A DNA stretch of 64,000 nt from DATAUD01 sp035511075 (GCA_035511075.1 DATKFW010000131.1:186001-250000); one strand, 5' to 3'; numbered from the stretch's first letter, positions 44,629 to 53,764 are shown. The notes: generated by a model not told the origin, from the sequence alone. Numbers and translations: made by a program.

Positions 44629-45501
44629 TCAAAGAACGCTGACGGTCACTCCGGCCTTGACGTCGTGTTTTCCGCCGCCTGTGATGATCCCGCTGACGGG
44701 GCTCACATCGTTAAAATCGCGCCCGTAAGCCAGCGTGATATGCGCCGTTTCCGGCATGACATTGTTGGTCGGGTCAAAATCAATCCAGCCCATGCCCGGA
44801 CAATACACCGAGAACCACGCGTGCGAAGCCTCCGCGCCGACCAGCGCGGGCTTGCCCGCGGGCGGTTGGGTGCGCAAATAGCCGCTGACATATCGCGCCG
44901 CCAATCCCAGGGATCTCAAACACGCAATGGCGAAGTGCGCGAAATCCTGGCAGACGCCCCGCCGGTTCTTGATTACCTCCTCCAATGGCGTGGCCACCGT
45001 GGTGGCGATCTTGTCATACTTGAAGTCCCGGTGGACGCGCCGGTTGAAATCCAGCACCGCCATCAGCAACGGGCTTTCGGCGCTGAAACTCTGCCGCGCG
45101 TAATCCGCCAGCGCCGGCGAGGCCCGCAGCAGCGGAGAGTCAAACATAAATTCATACGGCTCCACCACCTCCGGCGAAACCGGGTCGGAGAATATTTCCG
45201 CCACCTCCTCCCACCTGGGCGAGAGCGACAACGCCGGCTGCGTCACCGGCACGACGGTCACACGGCAATCGGCCACTATCTCCAGCCGCAAATGGACCTC
45301 CTGTATGCTGAAAAAACAAATGCGATTCCCAAAATAGTCGGTCCGGGTCTTGCGCACCGACGGCTCCGGCTCAATGCGCAGCGAGTACTCTTCCAAAAAC
45401 TGGTTGCGCAGCGAGCGCGGCTCCAATCGCGCCGCGTGCTGCGAAACCGTCACGGGCGCGCCGTAGCCATAAACGGTCCGATGCACAATGTTGCAGGTCA
45501 T
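44629..45501 (-). CDS. Transglutaminase-like cysteine peptidase, second copy in cluster
   Basis: A 290-residue paralogue of its downstream neighbour. Catalytic residues are in RRGVCQDFAHFAI (Cys), SHAWFSVY (His) and DFDPTNN (Asp). The N-terminal domain begins MTCNIVHRTVYGYGAPVTVSQH. The ATG at 45501 overlaps the ATP-grasp/alpha-E stop (ATGA), which excludes the upstream in-frame extension. Works with the fused amidoligase in the predicted peptide-modification pathway. Confidence 0.9.
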   Translation of the reverse strand: MTCNIVHRTVYGYGAPVTVSQHAARLEPRSLRNQFLEEYSLRIEPEPSVRKTRTDYFGNRICFFSIQEVHLRLEIVADCRVTVVPVTQPALSLSPRWEEVAEIFSDPVSPEVVEPYEFMFDSPLLRASPALADYARQSFSAESPLLMAVLDFNRRVHRDFKYDKIATTVATPLEEVIKNRRGVCQDFAHFAIACLRSLGLAARYVSGYLRTQPPAGKPALVGAEASHAWFSVYCPGMGWIDFDPTNNVMPETAHITLAYGRDFNDVSPVSGIITGGGKHDVKAGVTVSVL

Positions 45502-48026
45502 GCCTCCGCCTTGCCTCCTGTGCGCGAGATGGCCGAATGAGCGAAGTAGGCCGCGGCGATGGCGTCGGAGAGCCGGGGCATCGCGTCCAGAATTTGTTTG
45601 ACAACCGTGCCGACCTCGCTCTCGTGCCATTCTCCCTCCAAACGGTTTAACGGCCGCGGATCCAGCAGCCTCAGGGCGGTGACGCATTCCAGCAGGATGC
45701 GCTGGCCGGGGCTGGGAAGGGCCAACTCCCGCTCGCCCGGCAGACGTTCGAAATGTTTGACCAATTGGTTCAATTGAAAGAGCAGGGAGCGAGGGTTGGT
45801 GTCGTCCAGCAGCACAAGGTCATACACCGCGGCCAGGTTGGGCAAAAGGTTGTATCGGCCCCGATACGTGATGCTGCTGTCGGCCACTTCCAGCACCGCT
45901 TCCAGCACGCTGGAATTGTCGGCGTACGGCAGCGCCAGCGCGTTGTCGAGCATGGCGCAGAGATAAATCGAGCGTTCGATGCGCTGGCCCATGTCCAGAA
46001 ATCGCCAGCCCTGGGCCCGCGTCATGTTCTCGCGCGCCAATCCGTGAAAGGCCGCCAAACTGAGCAACGTTTGATTGACAACGCTTATGGCGTCGCCCGC
46101 CAGCATCCCCAACGTGCTTGCCGGCATCGCGAGCCGCTCGGCCATTGTGCTCAAGACTTGCCACAGATCGTTGGACGTTCGTTCCCGCAGGAATACCGCC
46201 AGGCGCTGCAAGCTGCCGGCCGTCGCGCGAAGGCTCACCGGCTGATCCACGTCAAAAATGGACGCAAGCAGCCTCGTTTCCAGGGCGGTCGCGTCCATGT
46301 CCTCGTAGCCCTTGATTTTCAATGTCTGTAAGATCGGCGTCAACGGCGGCAGCGCTCCGCCGGAGCTCCCTCCGCTGACGCGCGAAAGCGCCCCGCGCAG
46401 CAGGCGCGCCGCCGCGTCCGCCCGTTCCGCGTAACGGCCAAGCCAGAAAAAATTATCCGCCAGGCGGCTGGGAAGATTGTTGCCCACCCGCCGCAACTCG
46501 ACTGTTCCGCCGCCGGAATGCAACAAGGTCACCCCTTCGACGGGTCCATCGCTCAAGACCCACGTGTCCTTGCTGGCGCCGCCATGCTGCACGGAAACGG
46601 AATTCCACCCGGTCTCCCCGCCAACCCGCGTCAAACCCCCCGGCATCGCCTTGTAAGTGCCGTCGGTGGCGACCAGGTAGATCCGCAGCGTCACTGGCCG
46701 CGGCATCAACCCCGCCGGTCCCAGCGAGGGCGCGGTGGACAATTCGATTTCTTCCTGCGCGGCGAACAGGTGCGGCTGAAATTCTATGCGCCTTTTCAGG
46801 GCCTCGCGCTGCGCGGCGGACAGTTTTTGCGGCGGCTGTTCGCTCCGCGCTTCCCAGCGGAAAGCCGGTTTGACCAGCAGTCGGTCGAGGTTTTCCACCA
46901 CATGTTTGCGCGCTGCCTCTTGTCCGCACCACCAAGTCGCCACCGAGGGCAGCTTTAAGTCCTCGTCCAACAGATGCTCGCAAAGCCCCGGCAAAAAAGC
47001 CATGACCGCGGGACTTTGAAGCAGGCCCACTCCCAGCGCGTTGGCGATGGCGACGTTGCCCGCCCGCAGCGCTTCCAGCAAACCCGGCACGCCAAGAATC
47101 GAGTCGTTGCGCAGTTCCAACGGGTCGCAAAAATCATCGTCCACGCGGCGGAGGATCACGTGGACCTGCTCCAGGCCGCCGAGAGTCTTGAGATACACCC
47201 GGTCATCGCGCACCGTCAGGTCCTGGCCCTCCACCATCATGTAACCCAGGTAGCGCGCCAGATAGCCCTGCTCGAAGTAAGTTTCGCTGTAAGGTCCAGG
47301 CGTTAGAATCACGATCCGCGGATTGTCCGTCTCGTGCGGCGCCAGACGCGTCAGCGATAATTGGAGGTCGCGAAAAAATCCCGCCAGGCGATGAACGTTG
47401 CAACCGCGAAAGGCCTCCGGCAATACCCGCGAACTCACCACCCGGTTGGCCAACGCGTAACCCGCGCCGGTGGGAATTTGTGTGCGATCAGATACGATCC
47501 ACCATTGTCCGTCCGGCGAACGCGCCAGGTCCGCCGCGTAAAAATGCAAATACGTGCCGTTGGCCGGCTGCACGCCGCGGCACGGACGCAGATACTCGGG
47601 CTGCGCGAAGACCAATGCCGGCGGGAGCGACCGGGAGCGGATCAATTCCTGCGCTCCGTAACAATCGGCCAGGATTTTATTGATCAGCGTGGCGCGTTGG
47701 ATGAGGCCGGTTTCCAGGGCGCGCCATTCCTGGGGGGCGACGACCAGCGGAATGGGGTCCAATTGCCACGGCTTCTCCCGCGAATGACCGCTGTCATCTT
47801 GAGCATTATACGTCGCGCCTTGCTCCCGAATCAGCCGCCGGCTGGATTCCCAGCGGTGCTTGAGTTCCGCCGAATCGATCTCCTCAAGCGCGTGAAAGAA
47901 CCGCGCATAATGTGGATGCAACTCGCCGCCGATTCCAAACGCCTCGTCGAAAACTGCGTCCCCCTTGGGATAACCCTCGAGTAGATCCAGGGGCGGCAGC
48001 GGCTCCGGCACTGTTGTTTGGCTCAT
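45498..48026 (-). CDS. Circularly permuted ATP-grasp protein fused to alpha-E domain
   Basis: An 842-residue fusion. The first about 490 residues (DUF404/DUF407 type, e.g. EPFDLL... and NALGVGLLQSPAVMAFLPGLCEHLL) are a circularly permuted ATP-grasp amidoligase; from about 510 (NLPSRLADNFFWLGRYAERADAAARLLR) comes the alpha-E domain (DUF403). Elsewhere these are separate genes; here they are one polypeptide. The family is thought to ligate amino acids to peptides, with the downstream transglutaminases acting on the product. The substrate is unknown. Confidence 0.9.
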   Translation of the reverse strand: MSQTTVPEPLPPLDLLEGYPKGDAVFDEAFGIGGELHPHYARFFHALEEIDSAELKHRWESSRRLIREQGATYNAQDDSGHSREKPWQLDPIPLVVAPQEWRALETGLIQRATLINKILADCYGAQELIRSRSLPPALVFAQPEYLRPCRGVQPANGTYLHFYAADLARSPDGQWWIVSDRTQIPTGAGYALANRVVSSRVLPEAFRGCNVHRLAGFFRDLQLSLTRLAPHETDNPRIVILTPGPYSETYFEQGYLARYLGYMMVEGQDLTVRDDRVYLKTLGGLEQVHVILRRVDDDFCDPLELRNDSILGVPGLLEALRAGNVAIANALGVGLLQSPAVMAFLPGLCEHLLDEDLKLPSVATWWCGQEAARKHVVENLDRLLVKPAFRWEARSEQPPQKLSAAQREALKRRIEFQPHLFAAQEEIELSTAPSLGPAGLMPRPVTLRIYLVATDGTYKAMPGGLTRVGGETGWNSVSVQHGGASKDTWVLSDGPVEGVTLLHSGGGTVELRRVGNNLPSRLADNFFWLGRYAERADAAARLLRGALSRVSGGSSGGALPPLTPILQTLKIKGYEDMDATALETRLLASIFDVDQPVSLRATAGSLQRLAVFLRERTSNDLWQVLSTMAERLAMPASTLGMLAGDAISVVNQTLLSLAAFHGLARENMTRAQGWRFLDMGQRIERSIYLCAMLDNALALPYADNSSVLEAVLEVADSSITYRGRYNLLPNLAAVYDLVLLDDTNPRSLLFQLNQLVKHFERLPGERELALPSPGQRILLECVTALRLLDPRPLNRLEGEWHESEVGTVVKQILDAMPRLSDAIAAAYFAHSAISRTGGKAEA

Positions 48027-48093
48027 CTGTCCGGTATCTTTTAACCCATATCTCGCCGTGATTCAACACGAATGACGCCGCGGGCCGACTCTT

Positions 48094-49254
48094 CTACACT
48101 TTTTCGGCGGCTTCCCCCGACAGGAGCTTGTCGTAAAAATCCTTGATCTCGGGATCGGGCGCCTCGGGCCAATAGCGGGCGAACTGTAATGGCGCGCGCC
48201 GTTTGCGCCCCGTCAATTGTCCGTCGTGCAGCAGGCGCATGCCCCGCTGATCGAGCAGAAGCGCCGCGGCGGCCTTGTGCTTAGCAGGGGACAGCAGCGA
48301 CGCAATTCGAGGTTCGTCGTGATTTTCCAGGAACCGCACTGGGTTGAAGCCGGCAGCGGACGGCACATGCCCCCGCAAGCTCTCGAGATCGCGCCGCGTC
48401 AAATCGTCATAAAAGTTTTTGTCATAAACGTAATCGAAACCGAGGCTTTGCAGACGCGCCTCCAGGTTCCAATACGCTTCGGCGATGAATATAAAATTGG
48501 GATGCGAGCGTTTCACCGCCGCAATGGCCTCGCCCCAGAACTCTCCGGCGGGCGCCGGTTCAACGCTGGGAAAACCGCGCCAGGTTTGGGCAAAGACATC
48601 ATTGAGCACCAGCATCGCCATGTCGCATCGCGCGCCATCGCATTCCCTTGCCACCGATTCCAATACATTGATCATCGCGGAGCGGGTGGATTGGGTGCGG
48701 TAGTCCAGTTGCGCGGTGTCGTTCCATGCCGGGAAATACGGGTCTTTGCCGTGCGCCACCCAGACTGTTCCGCCCGGAGCCGCCACGGGAAACGTTTCCG
48801 GTCTCTCCTCGGGGCTTCGCACAAAAAGCCCTGTTTTCGCCTCGATCCATCGATGGTCCAATCCGACGTGGTTTGGAACAAAATCCAAAATCAGCCCAAT
48901 CCCATGTTGGCGCAGCTTCTTGCGAAATTGCCGAAGAGCCCCGCAGCCTCCCAGCGAATCCGCGATCGCGTAGTCCGCGATCGCGTAGGGCGAACTGGCG
49001 AGGTATTCGTCGCCGCGCGTTCCGAAGGCTTCCGCGCAGAGCGTCCGCAACTCCGGTTGCGCGCGTGCGGCGGCGTGGGTTTTGGGTCCCGTTGTCCAGA
49101 CGCCCATGAGCCAGATGTGGGTCAGCCCGCGTTTCTTCCAGGACGCAATTTCCGCCTCTGGCACCGTGGCAAGGGTCACGGGGCGGCCGGCGCTCTCGGA
49201 CAACTCGTGGAGCCAGCAGCGCGTGTTGATTTCAAAGACGAGGGGACGGTCCAT
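48094..49254 (-). CDS. GH13-family alpha-amylase-like glycoside hydrolase
   Basis: A 386-residue TIM-barrel enzyme of the alpha-amylase superfamily: LDFVPNHVG (region I), GARCDMAM with nucleophile Asp211, FIAEAYW with acid/base Glu259, and ENHDEPR with Asp313. Compact, without extra C-terminal sheet, and no signal peptide. The ATG at 49254 overlaps the ACT gene stop (TGATG); a TTG one codon upstream is unlikely. It acts on alpha-glucans or alpha-glucosides; substrate not predictable. Neighbouring amidoligase genes do not explain its role. Confidence 0.9.
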   Translation of the reverse strand: MDRPLVFEINTRCWLHELSESAGRPVTLATVPEAEIASWKKRGLTHIWLMGVWTTGPKTHAAARAQPELRTLCAEAFGTRGDEYLASSPYAIADYAIADSLGGCGALRQFRKKLRQHGIGLILDFVPNHVGLDHRWIEAKTGLFVRSPEERPETFPVAAPGGTVWVAHGKDPYFPAWNDTAQLDYRTQSTRSAMINVLESVARECDGARCDMAMLVLNDVFAQTWRGFPSVEPAPAGEFWGEAIAAVKRSHPNFIFIAEAYWNLEARLQSLGFDYVYDKNFYDDLTRRDLESLRGHVPSAAGFNPVRFLENHDEPRIASLLSPAKHKAAAALLLDQRGMRLLHDGQLTGRKRRAPLQFARYWPEAPDPEIKDFYDKLLSGEAAEKV

Positions 49255-49646
49255 CAACTGTTGAGAATTTTCATCGCCTTCTTGGCATCCGAGACGCGCA
49301 GGATCATCAGCCCTTTTTTGGCGTCCGGCGGCGTCGCGCAGTAGGCATATTCGATGTTGATTTTGCCGTCGGCCAGTTTATGCGCCAGCTTGGCGAGCGA
49401 GCCGGGCTTGTTATCTCCGATAATCATCAATACATCGTCCTCGACAACCAATGTTCCATGCTCCTCGAATACAAACAACGCCCTCGCCGGGTCGCTGACC
49501 ACCATGCGCACCACGATGTGATCGACAGTGTCACTGGTGGAGATGGCGAAAATGTTGACTTTGGCCGCGGAGAGCGCGTCGCAGACACGCGCCAGCATGC
49601 CGGGCCGATTATCAAGGAACAGTGCCAGTTGTTTCGCAATTTGCAT
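49254..49646 (-). CDS. Tandem ACT-domain protein
   Basis: A 130-residue protein of two ACT modules. The first starts MQIAKQLALFLDNRPGMLARVCDALSAAKVNIFAISTSDT, and the second has LMIIGDNKPGSLAKLAHKLADGKINIEYAYC. ACT domains bind amino acids allosterically. It overlaps the GH13 gene, so is probably co-expressed with it. Stand-alone tandem ACT proteins are usually regulatory. The 245-base region 49647-49891 upstream separates it from a divergent gene and shows no further feature. Confidence 0.88.
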   Translation of the reverse strand: MQIAKQLALFLDNRPGMLARVCDALSAAKVNIFAISTSDTVDHIVVRMVVSDPARALFVFEEHGTLVVEDDVLMIIGDNKPGSLAKLAHKLADGKINIEYAYCATPPDAKKGLMILRVSDAKKAMKILNS

Positions 49647-49891
49647 AGCTTTCAGCCGCCCTTGGGCGGAAACGAGGTTCCCCGCACCATAGCATGCCGC
49701 GCAAACTTTACCAGCTTTTCAAACTCTTGCCCTTTTCGTCGACCCTTCGACCGTTGAGGTCAGGATGAGGGTTGCGGTCACATTTTCGGTCAGAATCAGC
49801 TACACCCCGGCCCCGCTCGCAACCTGATTTGCATATCCGGCGTCATTCTTATTGAACTCTGCGGGGTTTTCCGGTATGTTCCTGATGTCCT

Positions 49892-50761
49892 ATGAGTTTC
49901 TTGCAAGCAAAATCGGCTCGGAAACTGGAAGAAAAGCAACGACAAGCTCTCATCAGCTTGCTGGCGGACGACGATTCGAAGGTTTATCGCACCGTGCGGG
50001 AAACCCTGCTTTCCTATGGTCCCGGCTGTTCCGAATGGATGCGTGAGCACACCTTGAGCAACGATCCCGTCCTGCGCCGCCGCGCCACCGAAATCGTCCA
50101 GCATTTCGCCCGCCAGGACGCCGATACTCAATTCCTGGCCTTTTGCCTCAATCAAGGCGAAGACTTCGACCTCGAAAGCGGCGTCCTCCTCCTTTCGCGC
50201 ACCCAGTATCCCTTGATCAATTCTGAAGGATATTCCGCGATCATGGACGATTTTGCCGGCGATTTGCGCGAGCGCCTCGATCTAAACGGCCCCGCCGACC
50301 AGATTCTGCGCGTCATCAATGAGTATCTTTTCCGCGACAAAAAGTTCGCCGGCGACGAGCAGAATTTCTACGACCCGGAGAACAGCTATTTCAATTGCGT
50401 CCTGGACCGCCGCATCGGCAATCCAATCAGCCTGAGCCTTCTTTATCTTTTGGTCGCGCGGCGCCTGCGTCTGCCGGTCGTGGGCGTCGGCTTGCCGGGC
50501 CATTTTCTCTGCCGCTACCAATCCAGCCGCGCCGAACTCTACGTCGATGCCTTTCACGGCGGACGCCTCCTGGCCAAGGCCGATTGCGTCAAACACGTCA
50601 TTCAACTGCGCCAGCGGTTTGATGAAAGTTGCCTGGCTCCCGTGAGCCCGCGGCGCATCCTCCTGCGGATTTGCGCCACCCTTCACCAAATCTACACCCA
50701 GCAAAAATCCCCGGTTCAAATCGAGCGCTTGCAGCGTTACCTGGTCGCCCTGGCCAAATAG
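49892..50761 (+). CDS. SirB1-family transglutaminase-like protein
   Basis: A 289-residue protein. The N-terminal third is HEAT-like helical (LLADDDSKVYRTVRETLLSYGPGCSEWM), then a SirB1/transglutaminase-like core with NYYDPENSYFNCVLDRRIGNPISLSLLYLLVARRLRLPVVGVGLPGHFLCRY-type sequence. The Cys in NCVLDRRIGNP aligns with the usual family position. Role uncertain; SirB1 proteins are widespread but poorly understood. It is divergent from the ACT gene, and an imperfect 58-base palindrome follows its stop. Confidence 0.85.
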   Translation: MSFLQAKSARKLEEKQRQALISLLADDDSKVYRTVRETLLSYGPGCSEWMREHTLSNDPVLRRRATEIVQHFARQDADTQFLAFCLNQGEDFDLESGVLLLSRTQYPLINSEGYSAIMDDFAGDLRERLDLNGPADQILRVINEYLFRDKKFAGDEQNFYDPENSYFNCVLDRRIGNPISLSLLYLLVARRLRLPVVGVGLPGHFLCRYQSSRAELYVDAFHGGRLLAKADCVKHVIQLRQRFDESCLAPVSPRRILLRICATLHQIYTQQKSPVQIERLQRYLVALAK

Positions 50762-51218
50762 CCGCGCTTTGCACGTCGGGCGTGTGGGCTGCGCGGCACG
50801 ATTACCGACAAAATGGCAGCCTCGGCTGGGGTTGGACTCTTGAACAAAAGGCAACGAAGTCAACGAAGCTTTGTTCTCTTTGTTGCCTTCTGTTCAATCG
50901 TTATTTTTGCTCCAGTCGGTTTTTCAGTCAAAAAAGTGTCGAATTAAGTCCGTTTTTTCCCTGGTCGGTTTTTCATTTCGCCGCTCTTGTGATTGAATGC
51001 CCGCGTGAGTGGTGAACGGAATGATCTTTGATAGGCGTCGGATTAAAACACCCTCTGAGCGCTTGGTTGGTGTTCGCTGCGTCGAAACAAAGACAAATTA
51101 AGCCAAATCAAGTCTGATCAAGGCTGAATTGCGCGATTTTTCCTTCCATCGGGTTTTCCAGCGCCAGCATGCCCTTGATTATTGGCCCGCCTGCCTTACT
51201 CTTTCGGCCACGAATTGT
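50762..51218. other. 457-base non-coding stretch
   Basis: Between the SirB1-like gene and moeB. It contains the 58-base palindrome at 50841-50898 and a 12-base direct repeat GTCGGTTTTTCA (50916-50927 and 50965-50976). No convincing gene is seen; the in-frame upstream extension of moeB (from 51129) lacks family character. Confidence 0.6.
50841..50898. repeat. 58-base imperfect palindrome (possible REP/MITE-like element or terminator)
   Basis: Arm 50841-50869 begins TTGAACAAAAGGCAACGAAG and pairs with 50870-50898, which ends CTTTGTTGCCTTCTGTTCAA after an upstream CTTTGTTCT. There are a few mismatches or G-U pairs. The arms share ACGAAG/AACGAAG units. A T-rich stretch follows at 50899-50910, so it may stop transcription after the SirB1-like gene. 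Confidence 0.6.
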
Positions 51219-52367
51219 ATGCAATTGGATAATGACGAAATTCGCCGCTACTCGCGCCATTTGATTTTGCCCGAAGTCGGCCTGGCCGGTCAGAAAAAAA
51301 TCTGCTCCACCAGCGTCGTCTGCATCGGCGCCGGCGGACTCGGCTCGCCCATTGCGATGTACCTGGCCGCCGCCGGTATCGGCAAAATCGGCATCGTCGA
51401 TTTCGACACCGTTGACTTTTCCAATCTCCAGCGCCAGATCATTCACGGCACACCGGACGTCGGCCGCCCAAAATCCGAATCCGCCAAGGCCACGATCAAT
51501 CGCATCAACCCCAATGTCGAAGTTGTCCTGCACAACACCCGCATTACCAGCGAGAACGCCTTGGATATCCTGGCGCAATACGACATCGTCGTCGATGGAA
51601 CCGATAATTTTCCGACGCGCTACCTGACCAACGACGCCTGTGTTCTCCTCAAGAAGCCCAATGTCTATGGCTCCATTTTCCGCTTTGAAGGCCAGGCGAG
51701 CGTTTTCGCGCCGCATCTCAATGGACCCTGCTACCGCTGTCTTTATCCCGAACCGCCCCCGCCCGGCATGGTCCCCAGTTGCGCCGAGGGCGGAGTCCTG
51801 GGTGTGCTGCCCGGCATCATCGGCACGATTCAAGCCACCGAGATTTTGAAACTGGCCCTGGGCAAGGGCAGTTCGCTCATTGGACGCCTTCTCCTTTTCA
51901 GTGCACTGGAAATGAAATTCCGCGAAGTCCGTCTCCGCCGCGATCCGCAATGCCCGCTCTGCGGCGAAAATCCAACCATCACCAAATTGATCGACTACGA
52001 AATGTTCTGCGGCATCACTCCCCAGCCCGCTGCCTCATTCTCCAATCCCGACGAAGTCACCGTCCAGGAAATGAAGAAGGCGCTCGACACCCCTTCGCTG
52101 GGCATCAAAATCCTCGATGTCCGGGAGCCGGACGAATGGCAGATCGCCCACATCGACGCCGTGCCATTGATCCCGCTGGGCACACTGCCGCAACGCTTCA
52201 CCGAATTGGACCCCAACCAGCAGATTTACATCCACTGCAAGAGCGGTGTGCGTTCGATGAAGGCTCTGCACTTCTTGCGCGAGCAGGGCTTCAAATATGT
52301 AAAGAGCGTCAAAGGCGGCATCAGTGCCTGGGCGGATGAAATTGACCACAACGTCCCCAAATACTGA
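51219..52367 (+). CDS. moeB: MoeB/ThiF-type adenylyltransferase with C-terminal rhodanese domain
   Basis: A 382-residue fusion. The ThiF/MoeB part has GAGGLGSP (ATP loop), DFDTVDFSNLQRQ, and zinc Cys pairs CYRCLYPEPP and CPLCG. The rhodanese part (about 295-375) has DVREPDEW and active Cys in YIHCKSGVRS. It activates a ubiquitin-like sulphur carrier (MoaD/ThiS type) with ATP and supplies sulphur. The ATG at 51219 gives the standard MQLDNDEIRRYSRHLILPEVG. Its stop overlaps rsmH. Confidence 0.93.
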   Translation: MQLDNDEIRRYSRHLILPEVGLAGQKKICSTSVVCIGAGGLGSPIAMYLAAAGIGKIGIVDFDTVDFSNLQRQIIHGTPDVGRPKSESAKATINRINPNVEVVLHNTRITSENALDILAQYDIVVDGTDNFPTRYLTNDACVLLKKPNVYGSIFRFEGQASVFAPHLNGPCYRCLYPEPPPPGMVPSCAEGGVLGVLPGIIGTIQATEILKLALGKGSSLIGRLLLFSALEMKFREVRLRRDPQCPLCGENPTITKLIDYEMFCGITPQPAASFSNPDEVTVQEMKKALDTPSLGIKILDVREPDEWQIAHIDAVPLIPLGTLPQRFTELDPNQQIYIHCKSGVRSMKALHFLREQGFKYVKSVKGGISAWADEIDHNVPKY

Positions 52368-53400
52368 TTCCCCGCCGCCCGCGCCTCACCGCCGCCGCCC
52401 GCGGTACGCCGGAAAAAATCCCCGGCGCTTCGAGGAAAAATATAAGGAGCACAATCCCGACCGCTACCCGGAAACCCTCCAAAAAGTGCTGGCTTCCGGC
52501 AAAACTCCCGCCGGCGCTCATCGTCCGGTCATGATCGCCGAGGTCCTGGAAGTCCTCGCCCCGGGGCCCGGCCAGATCACCGTGGACTGCACGCTCGGTT
52601 ACGGTGGCCACGCGCGCGAGATTCTCGCGAGGCTCCAACCCGGCGGACGCCTCCTTGGCATGGACGTCGATCCGTTCGAACTTCCAAAAACGGAAGCCCG
52701 CCTCCGCGCATTGGGTTTCCGAACCGACACATTCACCGTCCATCACAGCAACTTTGCCGGTCTCGCCCAAATTCTTGCCAAGGCCGGCCTGCCCGGCGCC
52801 GACATCCTCCTGGCCGACCTCGGCGTTTCTTCGATGCAACTCGACAACCCGTCGCGCGGCTTTTCGCCCAAACACGAAGGCCCCTTGGACATGCGTATGA
52901 ACCCGCGGCGTGGACAGCCGGCGTCCGCATTGCTTCAACGGCTGCGACCCGCCGCCTTGCAAGAGTTGTTGGAGGAGGGCGCCGATGAGCCGCGCGCCCA
53001 CGAACTGGCCGTCGCCCTGGCTGGCCGCGCTTTTGCGACCACCTCGGAATTGGCCGCCGCGGTGACTGCGGCCCTGCCGCGAATGGATGCCGAAAACCGC
53101 GCTCTCGCCACGCGCCGTGTCTTCCAGGCCTTGCGGATAGCGGTCAACGATGAATTTTCCGCGCTGGAAATGTTTCTGCGCCGTTTGCCGGATTGTTTGA
53201 ATCCCGGAGGCCGCGTTGCGATTCTGACGTTTCACTCCGGCGAAGACCGTCGTGTCAAGAAAGCTTTTGAAGCCGGCCTGGTCGCCGGCGTCTACGCGGA
53301 AATTTCAAGCGAAGTCATTCGTGCCGGCGCCGAAGAGCGCCGCGCCAACCCTCGTTCCACCTCCGCCAAGCTCCGCTGGGCAAAAAAAGCAGCGGCATAG
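52336..53400 (+). CDS. rsmH: 16S rRNA (cytosine-1402-N4)-methyltransferase RsmH
   Basis: A 354-residue AdoMet-dependent methyltransferase. HRPVMIAEVL, the SAM motif DCTLGYGGHA, ADLGVSSMQLDNPSRGFS and NDEFSALE are diagnostic. It modifies C1402 in the decoding centre. A 48-residue basic/Pro N-terminal extension precedes the usual start. ATG 52336 is chosen over GTG 52324; both overlap moeB (32 bases). In many bacteria it heads the dcw cluster; here it stands apart from it. Confidence 0.94.
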   Translation: MKLTTTSPNTDSPPPAPHRRRPRYAGKNPRRFEEKYKEHNPDRYPETLQKVLASGKTPAGAHRPVMIAEVLEVLAPGPGQITVDCTLGYGGHAREILARLQPGGRLLGMDVDPFELPKTEARLRALGFRTDTFTVHHSNFAGLAQILAKAGLPGADILLADLGVSSMQLDNPSRGFSPKHEGPLDMRMNPRRGQPASALLQRLRPAALQELLEEGADEPRAHELAVALAGRAFATTSELAAAVTAALPRMDAENRALATRRVFQALRIAVNDEFSALEMFLRRLPDCLNPGGRVAILTFHSGEDRRVKKAFEAGLVAGVYAEISSEVIRAGAEERRANPRSTSAKLRWAKKAAA

Positions 53401-53450
53401 TGTTACTGACCGCCCCGCCCTGAGCCATCCACCCACCGCCCCGAAGTGGC

Positions 53451-53543
53451 TTAAATTGGATCCAACGATAAGAGCGCGATCGGAAGTTTTGGAGAGAACC
53501 GTAAAGCCGACGGTACGTTACCGTCGAACAGATAACCCTTCAT
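53451..53543 (-). pseudogene. Truncated DUF5615 (PIN-like) toxin gene remnant
   Basis: Thirty residues MKGYLFDGNVPSALRFSPKL.. then a stop. This is the recognisable N terminus of DUF5615 PIN-like proteins (family start MKxLxDENxP), with the acidic residue that is normally next to Asn replaced by Gly. It overlaps the DUF433 gene in an ATGA arrangement, the normal order of this toxin-antitoxin pair. The remaining about 80 residues are missing; downstream sequence in all frames up to rsmH shows no continuation. Confidence 0.7.
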
Positions 53544-53764
53544 GCCGCCCGGACCAGAGAGAAATGATTGCCCATGACGCGAGAAGCGTAGTCCAGGGAT
53601 GCCCGCACATCGGCGCGAGTCAGTTTGGGATATTCCTCCAGGAGTTCCTCGATGGAATCGCCGGCTGCGAGAAATTCCAAGACCGTTTGCACCGTGATGC
53701 GCGTTCCGCGAACCGCGGGGCGCCCGTTGCATACATCCGGTTTAACTGAAATCCGTTCCGACAT
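53540..53764 (-). CDS. DUF433-family antitoxin
   Basis: A 74-residue protein with the DUF433 core: ISVKPDVCNGRPAVRGTRITVQTVLEFLAAGDSIEELLEEYPKLTRADVRASLDYASR. DUF433 genes pair with DUF5615 toxins; here the toxin is cut short. The full-length antitoxin without a functional partner suggests decay of the module or antitoxin retention as an anti-addiction gene. It lies at the edge of the accessory region following rsmH. Confidence 0.88.
   Translation of the reverse strand: MSERISVKPDVCNGRPAVRGTRITVQTVLEFLAAGDSIEELLEEYPKLTRADVRASLDYASRVMGNHFSLVRAA

Noticed and set aside
43846..45540. 564-codon frame opposite the two transglutaminase genes
   Set aside because: Both minus-strand genes have intact catalytic triads; the opposite frame has none of the marks of a protein.
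40430..49770. 13-base match CCCTCATCCTGAC (about 40432) and its complement (about 49758)
   Set aside because: Too short and isolated to call a repeat family from this window alone.
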